Source of the DNA: Ghiorsea bivora
GTDB taxonomy: Bacteria > Pseudomonadota > Zetaproteobacteria > Mariprofundales > Mariprofundaceae
Length of the DNA: 38,639 nt
Direction: 5' to 3'
Assembly: GCF_000744415.1 (NCBI RefSeq)
Contig: NZ_JQLW01000005.1
Location: 1 to 38,639, forward strand
Shown here: piece by piece, positions 17,597 through 26,174 of the stretch
Layout of the letters: each line of letters opens with the position of its first letter
Numbering within the stretch: the first letter of the stretch is position 1
Made by a program: the position numbers and the translations under genes
Notes under the pieces: model-generated
Told to the model about the DNA's origin: nothing
The model's database searches: none
The model's input: only the letters and a program-made list of their open reading frames with translations

Positions 17597-18808
17597 TTAA
17601 CCCTCGGTATTAAGCAGCGTAACCCAATGTACTATTTCTACGTTAGCACCTGCGGCCAAATGATGCAAACACCCTATATTGGCTGTGGCTATGATTTGCG
17701 GCTTATGTTGCATAAGGTTCATCAACTTATTATCGCGTAAAGTTTGTGAAAGTTTAGGCTGCAGTATTGAATAGGTTCCTGATGAACCACAGCACAAATG
17801 CGCATCGGCAACAGGCATCAGCTCGTAACCCAAACCTGTTAATATGCTTTCCACACTGCCATTTAATTGTTGCCCATGTTGCAAAGTGCATGGTGCATGA
17901 AAGGCAATACGCTTGGTTTGAGTCAATTTGAACTGACTCAAATCTTCTTCGCTCAAAACTTGCACAATATCTTTGGCTTTATCGGAGATAATCTTGGCAT
18001 TTTCTGCATATTCAGGATCATCTTTAAGCAGGTGACCGTATTCTTTAATTTCTAAAGCACATGCACTTGCCGTGGATAAAATAGCTTCCACACCCAATTC
18101 AACAAACGGCATCCATAAATCAATATTTAAGCGTACGCGTTTGAGCGCTGCATCTTTTGCATTCAAATGATTTTCTACTGCACCGCAACATTGCGCTTGC
18201 AGAAGTCGCAATGTTTGAATACCCAATTTATCCAAAACATGCGCTGCTGCCACATCAATTTCAGGCGACATGGCGGGTTGCACGCAACCTTCAATCAATA
18301 AAACTTTTCTTAAATGCTCTTTTTTAGGGAAACCTACGGTTTTTTTCGATTTTGGTATCTTTTGCTTAAGTTCTAATGGCAAAACAGGTCGAAACAGTCG
18401 CCCTAAACCCAAAAGCGTGGAAAACAAGGTTCTGCTGGGCAACACTTTAACCAATGCACTACGCAACAACCTTTGCTTGAATGGACGTTGCACTTTTTCT
18501 TCCACCATGGCTTTACCAATCTCTGCAAGATGTGCGAATTCCACGCCCGATGGGCAAGTGGTTTCACAAGCCCTACATGTGAGACATCTATCCAAATGTT
18601 GCTGTGTTCTTTCGGTAACCTCACCGCCTTCCAACATTTCTTTAATCAAATAAATACGACCGCGCGGACCATCCAACTCGTCACCCAACGCTTGATAGGT
18701 TGGGCAGGTTGCAGTACAAAAACCGCAATGCACACAAGAGCGTAAAATATCATTGGCTTCTTTGCCTTGTGGTGTATCTAAAATGGATTGTGGAATATTG
18801 GTTTGCAT
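17597..18808 (-). CDS. glcF: Glycolate oxidase iron-sulfur subunit
   Basis: GlcF is the electron-transfer subunit of membrane-associated glycolate oxidase and passes electrons toward the quinone pool. The protein is 403 aa. Two ferredoxin-type 4Fe-4S motifs are present, C25-C28-C31-C35 (CVHCGFCTATCP) and C75-C78-C81-C85 (CLTCRACETTCP). Two CCG motifs follow in the C-terminal half (QCCGAVENHL and CCGSSGTYSILQP). The ATG overlaps the glcE stop by one base (TAATG). With glcE and glcD it makes the standard three-subunit enzyme. Confidence 0.95.
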   Translation of the reverse strand: MQTNIPQSILDTPQGKEANDILRSCVHCGFCTATCPTYQALGDELDGPRGRIYLIKEMLEGGEVTERTQQHLDRCLTCRACETTCPSGVEFAHLAEIGKAMVEEKVQRPFKQRLLRSALVKVLPSRTLFSTLLGLGRLFRPVLPLELKQKIPKSKKTVGFPKKEHLRKVLLIEGCVQPAMSPEIDVAAAHVLDKLGIQTLRLLQAQCCGAVENHLNAKDAALKRVRLNIDLWMPFVELGVEAILSTASACALEIKEYGHLLKDDPEYAENAKIISDKAKDIVQVLSEEDLSQFKLTQTKRIAFHAPCTLQHGQQLNGSVESILTGLGYELMPVADAHLCCGSSGTYSILQPKLSQTLRDNKLMNLMQHKPQIIATANIGCLHHLAAGANVEIVHWVTLLNTEG

Positions 18809-19881
18809 TATAAATCCTTATACATGCGCCCAGCATTTAAAATACCTTTGGGGTCAAAGCTATGTTTGAGCTTTTGATGCAACTTCATCAGTGCAGGTTG
18901 CAATGGAGCAAACACTTCTTCTGTTCTATCACCACCACGCATGATTCTGGCATGCCCACCCAAAGCTTTGGCATACGTTTGCACGCGTTCAAAAGGCAAG
19001 TTCGATTTCAACCAACGCTGCGCACCACCCCAGCCGACAAACCAATCACTGGTTTGCGTGTCATCAAGCAGTTCAAATGAAGCAGCAGGCGGCACAGACA
19101 ATCGATACAACACCTTATCCGTTTCAAAGAAATCCAGTTGATGTTCCCTCAAATCTTTCCAGAAGTTTTTACCATCATCAAATAAACTACCACCAATCTC
19201 TTGCATGCTTCGCGCCACAGCCGATGGTGTACCACAAATCCTAAAGTAACCCATATTACCATCTGCGCACATTGCCGTCACGGGCAACGGTGTACCAGCC
19301 CAATGGTTCATCAGTTTTATGGCTTGCGCAAAACCTGCATCAATCACTACAGTCTGCTCTGCCAAACGATGGGGTAAAATTTTGAGCGATATATCAAGCA
19401 AAACACCCAATGTACCAAGGCTTCCTGCCATCAAGCGGGACACATCAAAACCCGCCACATTTTTCATCACTTCGCCACCAAACCTTAGCTTCTCACCTTT
19501 ACCATTCAGCATGGTGCAACCCAATACATAATCACGACATGAGCCTGCATAAGGTCTTCTTGGCCCTGAAAAGTTACATGCAACCGTACCACCAATGGTC
19601 GCCTTTTCTCCAAAATATGGTGGATCAAAGGGTAAACGCTGACCATGTTCATCCAAGGCTACGGCAATATCCGCTAACCTTGTTCCAGCACGTACCGTAA
19701 TCACCAATTCGCTAGGCATATAATTCACCACACCTTGGTGTTCACGAACATGTAAAAGTTCACCCACAGGCTCTCGCCCATACCACGATTTACTATCACC
19801 ACCGATAATGTTTAATGCAGTATCTGAGGCATAAGCTTCTTGCACTTGCCTCTGTAATTCCAGCGTCTTATCACTCATCAT
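18808..19881 (-). CDS. glcE: Glycolate oxidase FAD-binding subunit GlcE
   Basis: GlcE is the second flavin subunit of glycolate oxidase. The protein is about 357 aa, near the family norm. The FAD-binding PCMH-type domain shows ELVITVRAGTRLADIAVALDEHG, GGTVACNFSGPRRPYAGSCRDYVLG and NVAGFDVSRLMAGSLGTLGVLL. The C-terminus ends FDPKGILNAGRMYKDL. Two adjacent ATGs (19881 and 19878) compete as starts, and a TTG lies just before. The ribosome binding site is weak, so translation may depend on coupling with glcD. A short GCAGAGAACGCAAAG-like repeat fills the gap to glcD. Confidence 0.93.
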   Translation of the reverse strand: MMSDKTLELQRQVQEAYASDTALNIIGGDSKSWYGREPVGELLHVREHQGVVNYMPSELVITVRAGTRLADIAVALDEHGQRLPFDPPYFGEKATIGGTVACNFSGPRRPYAGSCRDYVLGCTMLNGKGEKLRFGGEVMKNVAGFDVSRLMAGSLGTLGVLLDISLKILPHRLAEQTVVIDAGFAQAIKLMNHWAGTPLPVTAMCADGNMGYFRICGTPSAVARSMQEIGGSLFDDGKNFWKDLREHQLDFFETDKVLYRLSVPPAASFELLDDTQTSDWFVGWGGAQRWLKSNLPFERVQTYAKALGGHARIMRGGDRTEEVFAPLQPALMKLHQKLKHSFDPKGILNAGRMYKDL

Positions 19882-19896
19882 CAATACTCGGCGAAA

Positions 19897-19915
19897 CTTT
19901 GCGTTCTCTGCGGTT
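19897..19915. repeat. Degenerate CGCAGAGAACGCAAAG intergenic repeat
   Basis: The 39-base glcD-glcE gap contains CTTTGCGTTCTCTGCGGTT, the reverse complement of AACCGCAGAGAACGCAAAG. This belongs to the same loose family as the repeats at 6962-6981 and 10421-10448. It resembles widespread intergenic repeat sequences of other bacteria. Confidence 0.4.
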
Positions 19916-19923
19916 CAATATCA

Positions 19924-21378
19924 TTAAAACCGCTCCAGTTCAGGGTGTGGCAATTGTCCATTATGCACATGCATTCGCCCAAGCTCTGCGCAGCGATGCA
20001 AGGTTGGCACTGCTTTACCAGGGTTCAACAAACCCTCGGCATCAAATGCATCTTTCACCGCATGAAACTGACTTAATTCCAGTACTCCAAATTGCACACA
20101 CATCGAATCCAGTTTTTCTACGCCAACACCATGCTCACCTGTAATCGTACCACCCACCTGCACACATAATTGTAAAATCTTTTGACCAAAGGCCTCTGTT
20201 TTCTCTAGTTCACCTGATTTATTGGCATCATATAAAATTAAGGGATGCATATTGCCATCACCTGCATGAAATACATTGGCAACAGGCAAACCAAATTCAT
20301 CAGACCACGCTGATATTTGCTTTAAAACTTCTGCCAGTCTTGCTTTGGGAATAGTGCCATCCATACAATAATAATCAGGAGCCAAACGCCCTACCGCAGG
20401 AAACGCTGCTTTTCGCCCTGCCCAAAATTGCAAACGTTGCTTTTCATCTTTAGACACTTGGGTATCTACCGCACCTGCTTTTCTTAAAACAATTTCAACC
20501 TTTTCGATAAAATCCATAACACCATGTTCTGTGCCATCAATTTCACACAATACAATGGCCTGCGCATCCGTAGGGTAACCCACCTTGGCATAGGCTTCAG
20601 CAGCTTGAATAGCCAAATGATCCATCATCTCTAAACCCGCAGGCACAATACCTTCAGAAATAATATTACATACAGCCTGACCTGCTTTTTCAATATCATC
20701 AAACACAGCCATACAAACCTTGGCGACTTCAGGTTTAGGCAAAAGTTTCACTGTCACCTCCACCATGACCCCCAACAAACCTTCCGAACCATGCATTAAT
20801 GCCAGTAAATCATAACCTGCATCATCCAAGTTCTTTCCACCCAGTTCAATCAACTCACCATCAATCGTAAGAAATTTTAAACCCAAAACATTATGCACGG
20901 TCAAACCGTACTTTAGACAATGTACACCGCCTGAATTTTCCGCCACGTTGCCACCAATCGTGCACGCAATTTGTGATGACGGGTCTGGGGCATAATACAA
21001 ACCATGCGTTGCCACAGCTTCGGAAATTGCAAGGTTTCGCACGCCAGGCTGTACAGTCGCTGTACGATTAGCCAAATCAACATCCAATATCTTATTAAAC
21101 TTGGCTAATGATAAGACCACAGCACCTTGGGTTGGCATCGCACCCCCAGCCAAACCTGTACCTGCGCCTCGCGCAATAATCGGCGTATGATGCTGTTGGC
21201 ACAGTTGAATAATAGCTTGTGCTTGCGTTATGGTTTCAGGCAAGGCAACAGCAAGTGGCAGCCCACGGTACACCGACAAACCATCACATTCATAGGGTTT
21301 CAACTCTTCTTCAGAGGTCAGTAAGGATGATGCTGGCAAAAGCTTTGCCAACAATGATAACAACGGTTGTTCTGTCAC
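19924..21378 (-). CDS. glcD: Glycolate oxidase FAD-linked subunit GlcD
   Basis: GlcD is the catalytic flavoprotein that oxidises glycolate (or D-lactate in relatives) to the 2-oxoacid. The protein is 484 aa. The FAD domain shows TPIIARGAGTGLAGGAMPTQG, PDPSSQIACTIGGNVAENSGG and GSEGLLGVMVEVTVKLLPKP. The FAD-oxidase C domain has NVFHAGDGNMHPLILYD and GGTITGEHGVGVEKL, ending in DAEGLLNPGKAVPT. The start is GTG at 21378 with GGGAGG just upstream. It heads the minus-strand glc-gcv run. The gap before it also holds the terminator of the DUF481 gene. Adjacent glcE and glcF favour glycolate over lactate as substrate. Confidence 0.95.
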   Translation of the reverse strand: MTEQPLLSLLAKLLPASSLLTSEEELKPYECDGLSVYRGLPLAVALPETITQAQAIIQLCQQHHTPIIARGAGTGLAGGAMPTQGAVVLSLAKFNKILDVDLANRTATVQPGVRNLAISEAVATHGLYYAPDPSSQIACTIGGNVAENSGGVHCLKYGLTVHNVLGLKFLTIDGELIELGGKNLDDAGYDLLALMHGSEGLLGVMVEVTVKLLPKPEVAKVCMAVFDDIEKAGQAVCNIISEGIVPAGLEMMDHLAIQAAEAYAKVGYPTDAQAIVLCEIDGTEHGVMDFIEKVEIVLRKAGAVDTQVSKDEKQRLQFWAGRKAAFPAVGRLAPDYYCMDGTIPKARLAEVLKQISAWSDEFGLPVANVFHAGDGNMHPLILYDANKSGELEKTEAFGQKILQLCVQVGGTITGEHGVGVEKLDSMCVQFGVLELSQFHAVKDAFDAEGLLNPGKAVPTLHRCAELGRMHVHNGQLPHPELERF

Positions 21379-21458
21379 CTGACCTCCCTTAATCTTGTGA
21401 AAGCTTATGCAACAGTCAGGCTATTGTCGATACACACAATATAGGGTTTTTACGGCAC

Positions 21459-21481
21459 AAAAAAGGGCGGCAAAGCCACCC
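21459..21481 (-). terminator. Rho-independent terminator after the DUF481 gene
   Basis: On the minus strand GGGTGGC-TTT-GCCGCCC forms a 7-base stem with one G-T pair, and six Ts follow. It lies about 40 bases downstream of the DUF481 stop and before glcD. It separates the two transcripts. Confidence 0.82.
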
Positions 21482-21520
21482 TCTCCTTTTTCCCTTTATT
21501 TTACCTTTATATTTAGACGT

Positions 21521-22216
21521 TTAGTAAGAAAACACCAAAGAAGCAGATAAAATTGTATCCGATGCTTTGGTTCCCACTGGTGCTTTTGAGTTGTTTTGTA
21601 CTGCATAAGAAACTTTGCTTGATAAGTTTCCTGCCACTTGGTTGGTAAGCGCTGTGACGGAGTTGGTGATATAACCTTCTTTACCACCTTCCGTTTTCAA
21701 CTCTTGCGAGAAGATTGCCGTTTCACTAATTTTCCAATTAAACACAGTTGATGCGCGCACTACAGTATCGGATATTTTTGCGCCTGCCACAGCTTCAGTT
21801 TGCCTGGCACCTGCACCAACTTCTGCATTCCACTGTTTGTCATCTGATTTAAGAATATCAAAACCATAACCCACTGTTTCACTGATACGACTGTTGTAAC
21901 CACCAAACTTATCTTGCTCATAAGCAAAACGAACAAACAAATAACTTGGACTCAATCCTTTCCAATCTTCCTGAATAGAAAAGTTATACTTCTCAGATGT
22001 TACAGCACCAGCATCTTTGGATTGTAATGCTCCTGCCTCAGCTGTGCTGCGCCAATCATCACCATCATTAATGGCTTTACCTTTCACATTTAGTGAACTT
22101 GTATCCGTATTACCACCCGTTTGCACAAAGCCCAATTCAGCATTACCTGCCCAGTCCTGTGCAGCAGCCGGTCCCGCAAACCCCAACAACGTTATCAACA
22201 TGAATATGTTACGCAT
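21521..22216 (-). CDS. DUF481 family outer-membrane protein (YdiY-like)
   Basis: This is a predicted outer-membrane beta-barrel of 231 aa. It has a signal peptide MRNIFMLITLLGFAGPAAAQ, with cleavage after AAA-Q. The mature start DWAGNAELGFVQTGGNTDTS is the hallmark of the DUF481 family (often GELGLVLTSGNTD). Alternating polar/hydrophobic strands run to a C-terminal aromatic, ending LVFSY, as barrels do. Its function in the family is not established. A GGAG ribosome binding site precedes the ATG. It is monocistronic, ending at a strong terminator, and is divergent from panB. A GATAATTATC palindrome (22273-22282) sits in the shared promoter region. Confidence 0.85.
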   Translation of the reverse strand: MRNIFMLITLLGFAGPAAAQDWAGNAELGFVQTGGNTDTSSLNVKGKAINDGDDWRSTAEAGALQSKDAGAVTSEKYNFSIQEDWKGLSPSYLFVRFAYEQDKFGGYNSRISETVGYGFDILKSDDKQWNAEVGAGARQTEAVAGAKISDTVVRASTVFNWKISETAIFSQELKTEGGKEGYITNSVTALTNQVAGNLSSKVSYAVQNNSKAPVGTKASDTILSASLVFSY

Positions 22217-22308
22217 ACCTTTCTCCTTTTAAATCGCGGCGCATAGTAACGAGCCCCCTTCATTTAGCATGCGATAATTATCACCCGATTGAACAAAACA
22301 GCCTGCTT

Positions 22309-22336
22309 TTGTGAAATGCCCGCTACATGTTATGCT
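22309..22336 (+). promoter_or_regulatory. Possible panB promoter
   Basis: TTGTGA (22309-22314), a 16-base spacer and TATGCT (22331-22336) make a plausible sigma-70-type promoter. Transcription would begin near 22343. This supports the panB start at 22415 and argues against earlier in-frame starts at 22289 or 22316. This is motif evidence only. Confidence 0.35.
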
Positions 22337-22414
22337 TGGGCGCAAGATAACTCTCCAGAAGACGGTACTCCCATGTTTGCAAGCAAACACGAGACTGAAG
22401 CGGAACGGGGCAAT

Positions 22415-23188
22415 ATGAAAAAGAAAACAACTGCTGCCACTTTATTGGCGGCAAAAAATGCGCAACAACCACAAGTCTGGTTGACTGCCTATGATGCTGG
22501 CGCAGCCCGCATGGCTGAAGAAGCTGGCGTAGATGTCATTCTTGTGGGTGACTCTGTTGGCATGGTCAACCTTGGTTATGATAGCACCATCCCTGTTACT
22601 GTTGATGATATGATACTACACACTGCTGCCGTTGTACGTGGTAGAACAAAAGCATGGGTCGTCTGCGACTTACCTTTTGGCTCTTACCAACAGTCTCCTG
22701 CGCAGGCTTTAAAAACCAGCGCACATATCTTGCAGCTAACTGGCTGTGATGCCGTCAAACTTGAGGGCGGAAAACCCATGGCAGATACGGTTCGTTTTTT
22801 AAGCGAGCGCGGCATTGCTGTTGTTGGTCATGTTGGTTTAACACCGCAGTCTGTTAAACAATTTGGCAACTACAAACAACGCGGGAAAAACCAAGAAGAA
22901 TCCCAAAACATTTATGATGATGCCTTAGCCTTAGCCGATGCTGGTGCAGTTGCCGTGGTACTCGAATGTATCCCTGAGCAGCTTGCTGCAAAAATTACAA
23001 ACAACATCAATATTCCCACTGTAGGTATTGGTGCAGGCTCTGCATGTGATGCACAAGTCTTGGTATGGCATGATGTACTGGGTTTATCCGAACACACACC
23101 CCCTTTTGTTAAACCCTATGCCCATTTAAGACAAGATGCTGTAACTGCCATTCAAAACTGGGTTGCCGATGTGCGTAAGCAAGCATGA
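22415..23188 (+). CDS. panB: 3-methyl-2-oxobutanoate hydroxymethyltransferase
   Basis: PanB is the first step of pantothenate synthesis. It transfers a hydroxymethyl group from methylene-THF to ketoisovalerate, giving ketopantoate. The 257-aa protein has VILVGDSVGMVNLGYDSTIPV and LGDS-type metal ligands. DAVKLEGG, GHVGLTPQSV and IPTVGIGAGSACDAQVLV are also present. The open frame reaches back to 22289. The start MKKKTTAATLLAAKN at 22415 is chosen because PanB proteins begin here and a likely promoter lies inside the earlier extension. The ribosome binding site is weak. Its stop overlaps panC by four bases. Glycine cleavage elsewhere in the window makes the methylene-THF it consumes. Confidence 0.96.
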   Translation: MKKKTTAATLLAAKNAQQPQVWLTAYDAGAARMAEEAGVDVILVGDSVGMVNLGYDSTIPVTVDDMILHTAAVVRGRTKAWVVCDLPFGSYQQSPAQALKTSAHILQLTGCDAVKLEGGKPMADTVRFLSERGIAVVGHVGLTPQSVKQFGNYKQRGKNQEESQNIYDDALALADAGAVAVVLECIPEQLAAKITNNINIPTVGIGAGSACDAQVLVWHDVLGLSEHTPPFVKPYAHLRQDAVTAIQNWVADVRKQA

Positions 23189-24051
23189 AAGTCATCACAT
23201 CCATTAGCGAACTACAACATATCTTGGCCAATTATCACCAAGAGCAGGTCGCCTTTGTACCCACAATGGGCTGCCTACACCAAGGTCACCTTTCACTGAT
23301 ACGCAAAGCCAAACGATTGGCTGATATTGTGGTGGTTAGCATTTATGTAAACCCTTTACAATTCAACGACAAGAACGACTTGAAGAATTATCCCAAACCT
23401 TTTGAAACCGACATACAGCTCTGCCAAGAAGAAGGTGTAGACTTTGTTTTTCATCCTGAAAACCTTTATGCAAACACACCCATGCAAGTCGCCCTACATG
23501 TAAACAATTTAAGCCAAAGTTTATGTGGCTTACATCGACCAGGGCATTTTGATGGTATGATTACCGTTGTGAACATTCTGTTCAACATCATACGCCCAGA
23601 CTTGGCTATTTTTGGTGAAAAAGATTTTCAACAATTAAGTATTATTCGGCACATGGTTGCTGACTTACATATGCCTATCGATATTATTGCGGGTGAAACA
23701 GTACGCGAGCAGGATGGTCTTGCCTTAAGCAGCCGCAATCGGCACTTAACCGCTGAACAACGCCGCCAAGCCGCTGCAATTCCGCAAGCTTTACAAGCCG
23801 TCATACAAACGTATCAAACCAACAAAGCTATTCCATCCTGCCTAGCTGCAGGGCAAAATATACTTGATGCTCACGGGATTAAACCTGACTATTTTGGTGT
23901 TTATGACGAACAACACCTGCAGGCTGTAAACAGCTTAACCACGCATGACCCCATACCTGCCCGTGTATTTATAGCCGCCACCATTGGTTCAACACGACTG
24001 ATTGATAATATGCCACTCATCACCCCACCCGCTAAGGATACCCAACCATGA
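23185..24051 (+). CDS. panC: Pantothenate synthetase
   Basis: PanC joins pantoate and beta-alanine using ATP, through a pantoyl-adenylate. The protein is 288 aa. The signatures [49 protein letters not shown] and [15 protein letters not shown] are all present, including the HLGH-like HQGH nucleotide motif. The ATG lies within panB (ATGA), and the stop overlaps panD the same way. The last residue blocks are typical of the family. Confidence 0.97.
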   Translation: MKVITSISELQHILANYHQEQVAFVPTMGCLHQGHLSLIRKAKRLADIVVVSIYVNPLQFNDKNDLKNYPKPFETDIQLCQEEGVDFVFHPENLYANTPMQVALHVNNLSQSLCGLHRPGHFDGMITVVNILFNIIRPDLAIFGEKDFQQLSIIRHMVADLHMPIDIIAGETVREQDGLALSSRNRHLTAEQRRQAAAIPQALQAVIQTYQTNKAIPSCLAAGQNILDAHGIKPDYFGVYDEQHLQAVNSLTTHDPIPARVFIAATIGSTRLIDNMPLITPPAKDTQP

Positions 24052-24431
24052 AAGTTACCATGCTTAAATCAAAACTACACCGTGCCACTGTGACCCATGC
24101 AGAGTTAGATTATGAAGGCTCATGTGCTATTGATGCCAACTTAATGAAAGCAGCCAATATTTTACCTTTTGAGCAACTGCATATTTATAATGTCAGCAAT
24201 GGTGAACGCTTTAGTACATACGCCATCGTTGCACCCGAAAACAGCTACACCATTGGCATCAATGGGGCTGCGGCACATAAAGCCAAAGTAGGAGATACCC
24301 TTATTATCTGTACCTACACCGTACTCAAAGCAAAAAAAGCAAAAAGCTTTTCACCTAAACTTGTTTATTTAGATGTAAACAACCATATCAGCCACCAAAC
24401 AAAGGGCGAACTGGCGCAAGATAAAACATAA
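24048..24431 (+). CDS. panD: Aspartate 1-decarboxylase
   Basis: PanD makes beta-alanine from aspartate for PanC. It is a pyruvoyl enzyme made by self-cleavage of a proenzyme. The cleavage site G24-S25 is intact in [24 protein letters not shown] and [13 protein letters not shown], followed by [19 protein letters not shown], are conserved. The protein is 127 aa. The start overlaps panC by four bases, completing a panBCD operon able to make pantothenate from ketoisovalerate and aspartate (ketopantoate reductase is not in the window). Confidence 0.97.
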   Translation: MKVTMLKSKLHRATVTHAELDYEGSCAIDANLMKAANILPFEQLHIYNVSNGERFSTYAIVAPENSYTIGINGAAAHKAKVGDTLIICTYTVLKAKKAKSFSPKLVYLDVNNHISHQTKGELAQDKT

Positions 24432-24540
24432 ACCTGTTTGGGGCACTTGCCTTTATTTCGTTTGTATCGCAATAGCAAGCTGTTCAGTGTATATTTCGCC
24501 ACCTGATTGGATGACTTTAAATTTTCTATTGGAGGAAATG

Positions 24541-25491
24541 ATGGGAAAACGCATTTGTATTATTGGCGGCACAGGATTTGTTGGGCGTGTGATTGCACGG
24601 CAAGCTGTCGACGCTGGGCATCAAGTCATCGTCACATCACGTCATCCAGAGCGCGCCCGTGATATGTTAGTGAAAGGCATACAAGTGCTTAAATCTGATA
24701 TTACAACAGGCAAAGGCATTGCCCAAGCTGTACAAGATTGTGACACCGTCATTAACCTTGTCGGTTTATTGTTTCCTACAAGGAAAAATACTTTTGAAGA
24801 GGCACATACAAAGGGTGCCAAACGAATAATTGAGGTCTGCGAAAATGCAGGTGTTTCACAATTGCTACACATGAGCGCCTTATTAAGCGAAGATGCAATA
24901 TCGCATACAGAATATGGTAAAAGTAAACACCAAGCTGAAGAATTGGTACGCCAGTCGGATTTAAACTGGACCATATTCCGCCCTTCCATTATTTATGGTG
25001 AGCATGACTCTTTTTTAATGCGTTTTAAAAGCTTGTCTGCTACGGGATCTGTATTGCCTGTTATCGCAGCTGACACAAAATTCCAGCCCGTGTGGGTTGA
25101 AGATGTAGCCCGTGCTTTTGTCAGTAGCATTGCTAACCCCAAGGTTACGAAACATGTGTATACCCTTGCAGGCAATGATGTGTACACGCTTAAAACGATG
25201 CTTAACATGTGGATGAAAGCATTGGGGCGCGAGCGCACCTTGATTTCCATGCCCAATATAGCTGCAAAAATTTTGGCTTCTATATCCAAACTTCTTCCCG
25301 TGCCCGTCATCACCAATGATCAGCTTAAATTATTACAGTATGACAATATTGCCCAAGGCGAAGCATTCCCAAACATTTTTGGTTCACCTTCATCATTTGA
25401 AAGTTTACTGCCTATCATTGCCAGTGGTGGACAAGCAACGCACATTCAACACATGCTTGATGAAGCCCGCACGCACTACCGTAAATCATAA
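24541..25491 (+). CDS. NDUFA9-like NAD(P)-binding protein
   Basis: This is an atypical short-chain dehydrogenase of the complex I NDUFA9-like family, 316 aa. The nucleotide motif IGGTGFVGRVIARQAVDAG is near the N-terminus. TVINLVGLLFP and MSALLS follow, with the YGKSKHQAEELVR active-site-type YxxxK and WTIFRPSIIYG. The frame opens at a GTG at 24487. The ATG at 24541 is chosen because GGAGG is five bases upstream. Proteobacterial homologues are often annotated as complex I NDUFA9 subunit family proteins, though a role in complex I is not shown here. The stop overlaps plsY by one base. Confidence 0.82.
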   Translation: MGKRICIIGGTGFVGRVIARQAVDAGHQVIVTSRHPERARDMLVKGIQVLKSDITTGKGIAQAVQDCDTVINLVGLLFPTRKNTFEEAHTKGAKRIIEVCENAGVSQLLHMSALLSEDAISHTEYGKSKHQAEELVRQSDLNWTIFRPSIIYGEHDSFLMRFKSLSATGSVLPVIAADTKFQPVWVEDVARAFVSSIANPKVTKHVYTLAGNDVYTLKTMLNMWMKALGRERTLISMPNIAAKILASISKLLPVPVITNDQLKLLQYDNIAQGEAFPNIFGSPSSFESLLPIIASGGQATHIQHMLDEARTHYRKS

Positions 25492-26081
25492 TGGATATAC
25501 AACAAAGTTTTCTTCTACTTAGCCTTGCCAGCTATTTTGTTGGTGCTATTCCTTTTGGGATTTTATTTGCCCGTTGGCTTACAGGTAAAGACCCACGAGA
25601 ACATGGTAGTGGCAACACAGGTGCAACCAATGCGCTAAGAACAGGTGGCAAAAAAGTTGGTATTTTAACCTTAATCGCCGATGTTCTAAAAGGCGTAATT
25701 CCCGTTTCTCTCGCTTTACAACTCGAATTGAATCAATCACAAGTACTCATTGTCGCCCTTGCTGCATTTTTTGGGCATATCTTCCCTGTATATTTGAAGT
25801 TTAAAGGCGGTAAAGGTGTTGCTACCATGTTTGGGGTCATGCTACCTTGGGCTCCCGCCACTGCAGCCTTGGCCTTTGCAGTGTGGTTTGTTGTTTTTAA
25901 AGTCTTTCGCTATGTATCCATTGCATCTATTTCCGCAGCGTTTGCATTACCGCTTATCGCATGGTTTATGCATGATAGTAATGGCGCATTAATGGCTTGC
26001 CTGATTATCGGTGGTGCCGTCACAATGCGTCACCATGATAATATGAGTCGATTACTGGCTGGAACTGAAACCAAAACTTAA
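25491..26081 (+). CDS. plsY: Glycerol-3-phosphate acyltransferase PlsY
   Basis: PlsY is an inner-membrane enzyme that acylates glycerol-3-phosphate from acyl-phosphate, making lysophosphatidic acid for phospholipids. The protein is 196 aa, with about five hydrophobic segments. The three conserved cytoplasmic motifs are present: GSGNTGATNALRTGGK, GHIFPVYLKFKGGKGVATMFG and RHHDNMSRLLAGTE. The ATG overlaps the NDUFA9-like stop (TAATG). It ends the plus-strand block and faces a shared bidirectional terminator. Confidence 0.96.
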   Translation: MDIQQSFLLLSLASYFVGAIPFGILFARWLTGKDPREHGSGNTGATNALRTGGKKVGILTLIADVLKGVIPVSLALQLELNQSQVLIVALAAFFGHIFPVYLKFKGGKGVATMFGVMLPWAPATAALAFAVWFVVFKVFRYVSIASISAAFALPLIAWFMHDSNGALMACLIIGGAVTMRHHDNMSRLLAGTETKT

Positions 26082-26123
26082 ATGGGGAAATGCTGATTGA
26101 TTGGCACCCTGCCAAACATCAGG

Positions 26124-26156
26124 AAGAGAAAGGAAAAGCGTGGTTTCCTTTCTCTT
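26124..26156. terminator. Bidirectional terminator between plsY and aroB
   Basis: AAGAGAAAGGAAA (26124-26136) and TTTCCTTTCTCTT (26144-26156) form a perfect 13-base stem with a 7-base loop. It sits between the convergent plsY and aroB. The stem is purine/pyrimidine-rich with no long T tail, so it should act in either direction. Confidence 0.8.
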
Positions 26157-26174
26157 ACAAATCAATCGCTTACG

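Noticed and set aside
22289-22414. A 42-residue N-terminal extension of PanB
   Set aside because: PanB homologues begin at MKKKTT, a plausible promoter lies inside the extension, and the residues look noncoding.
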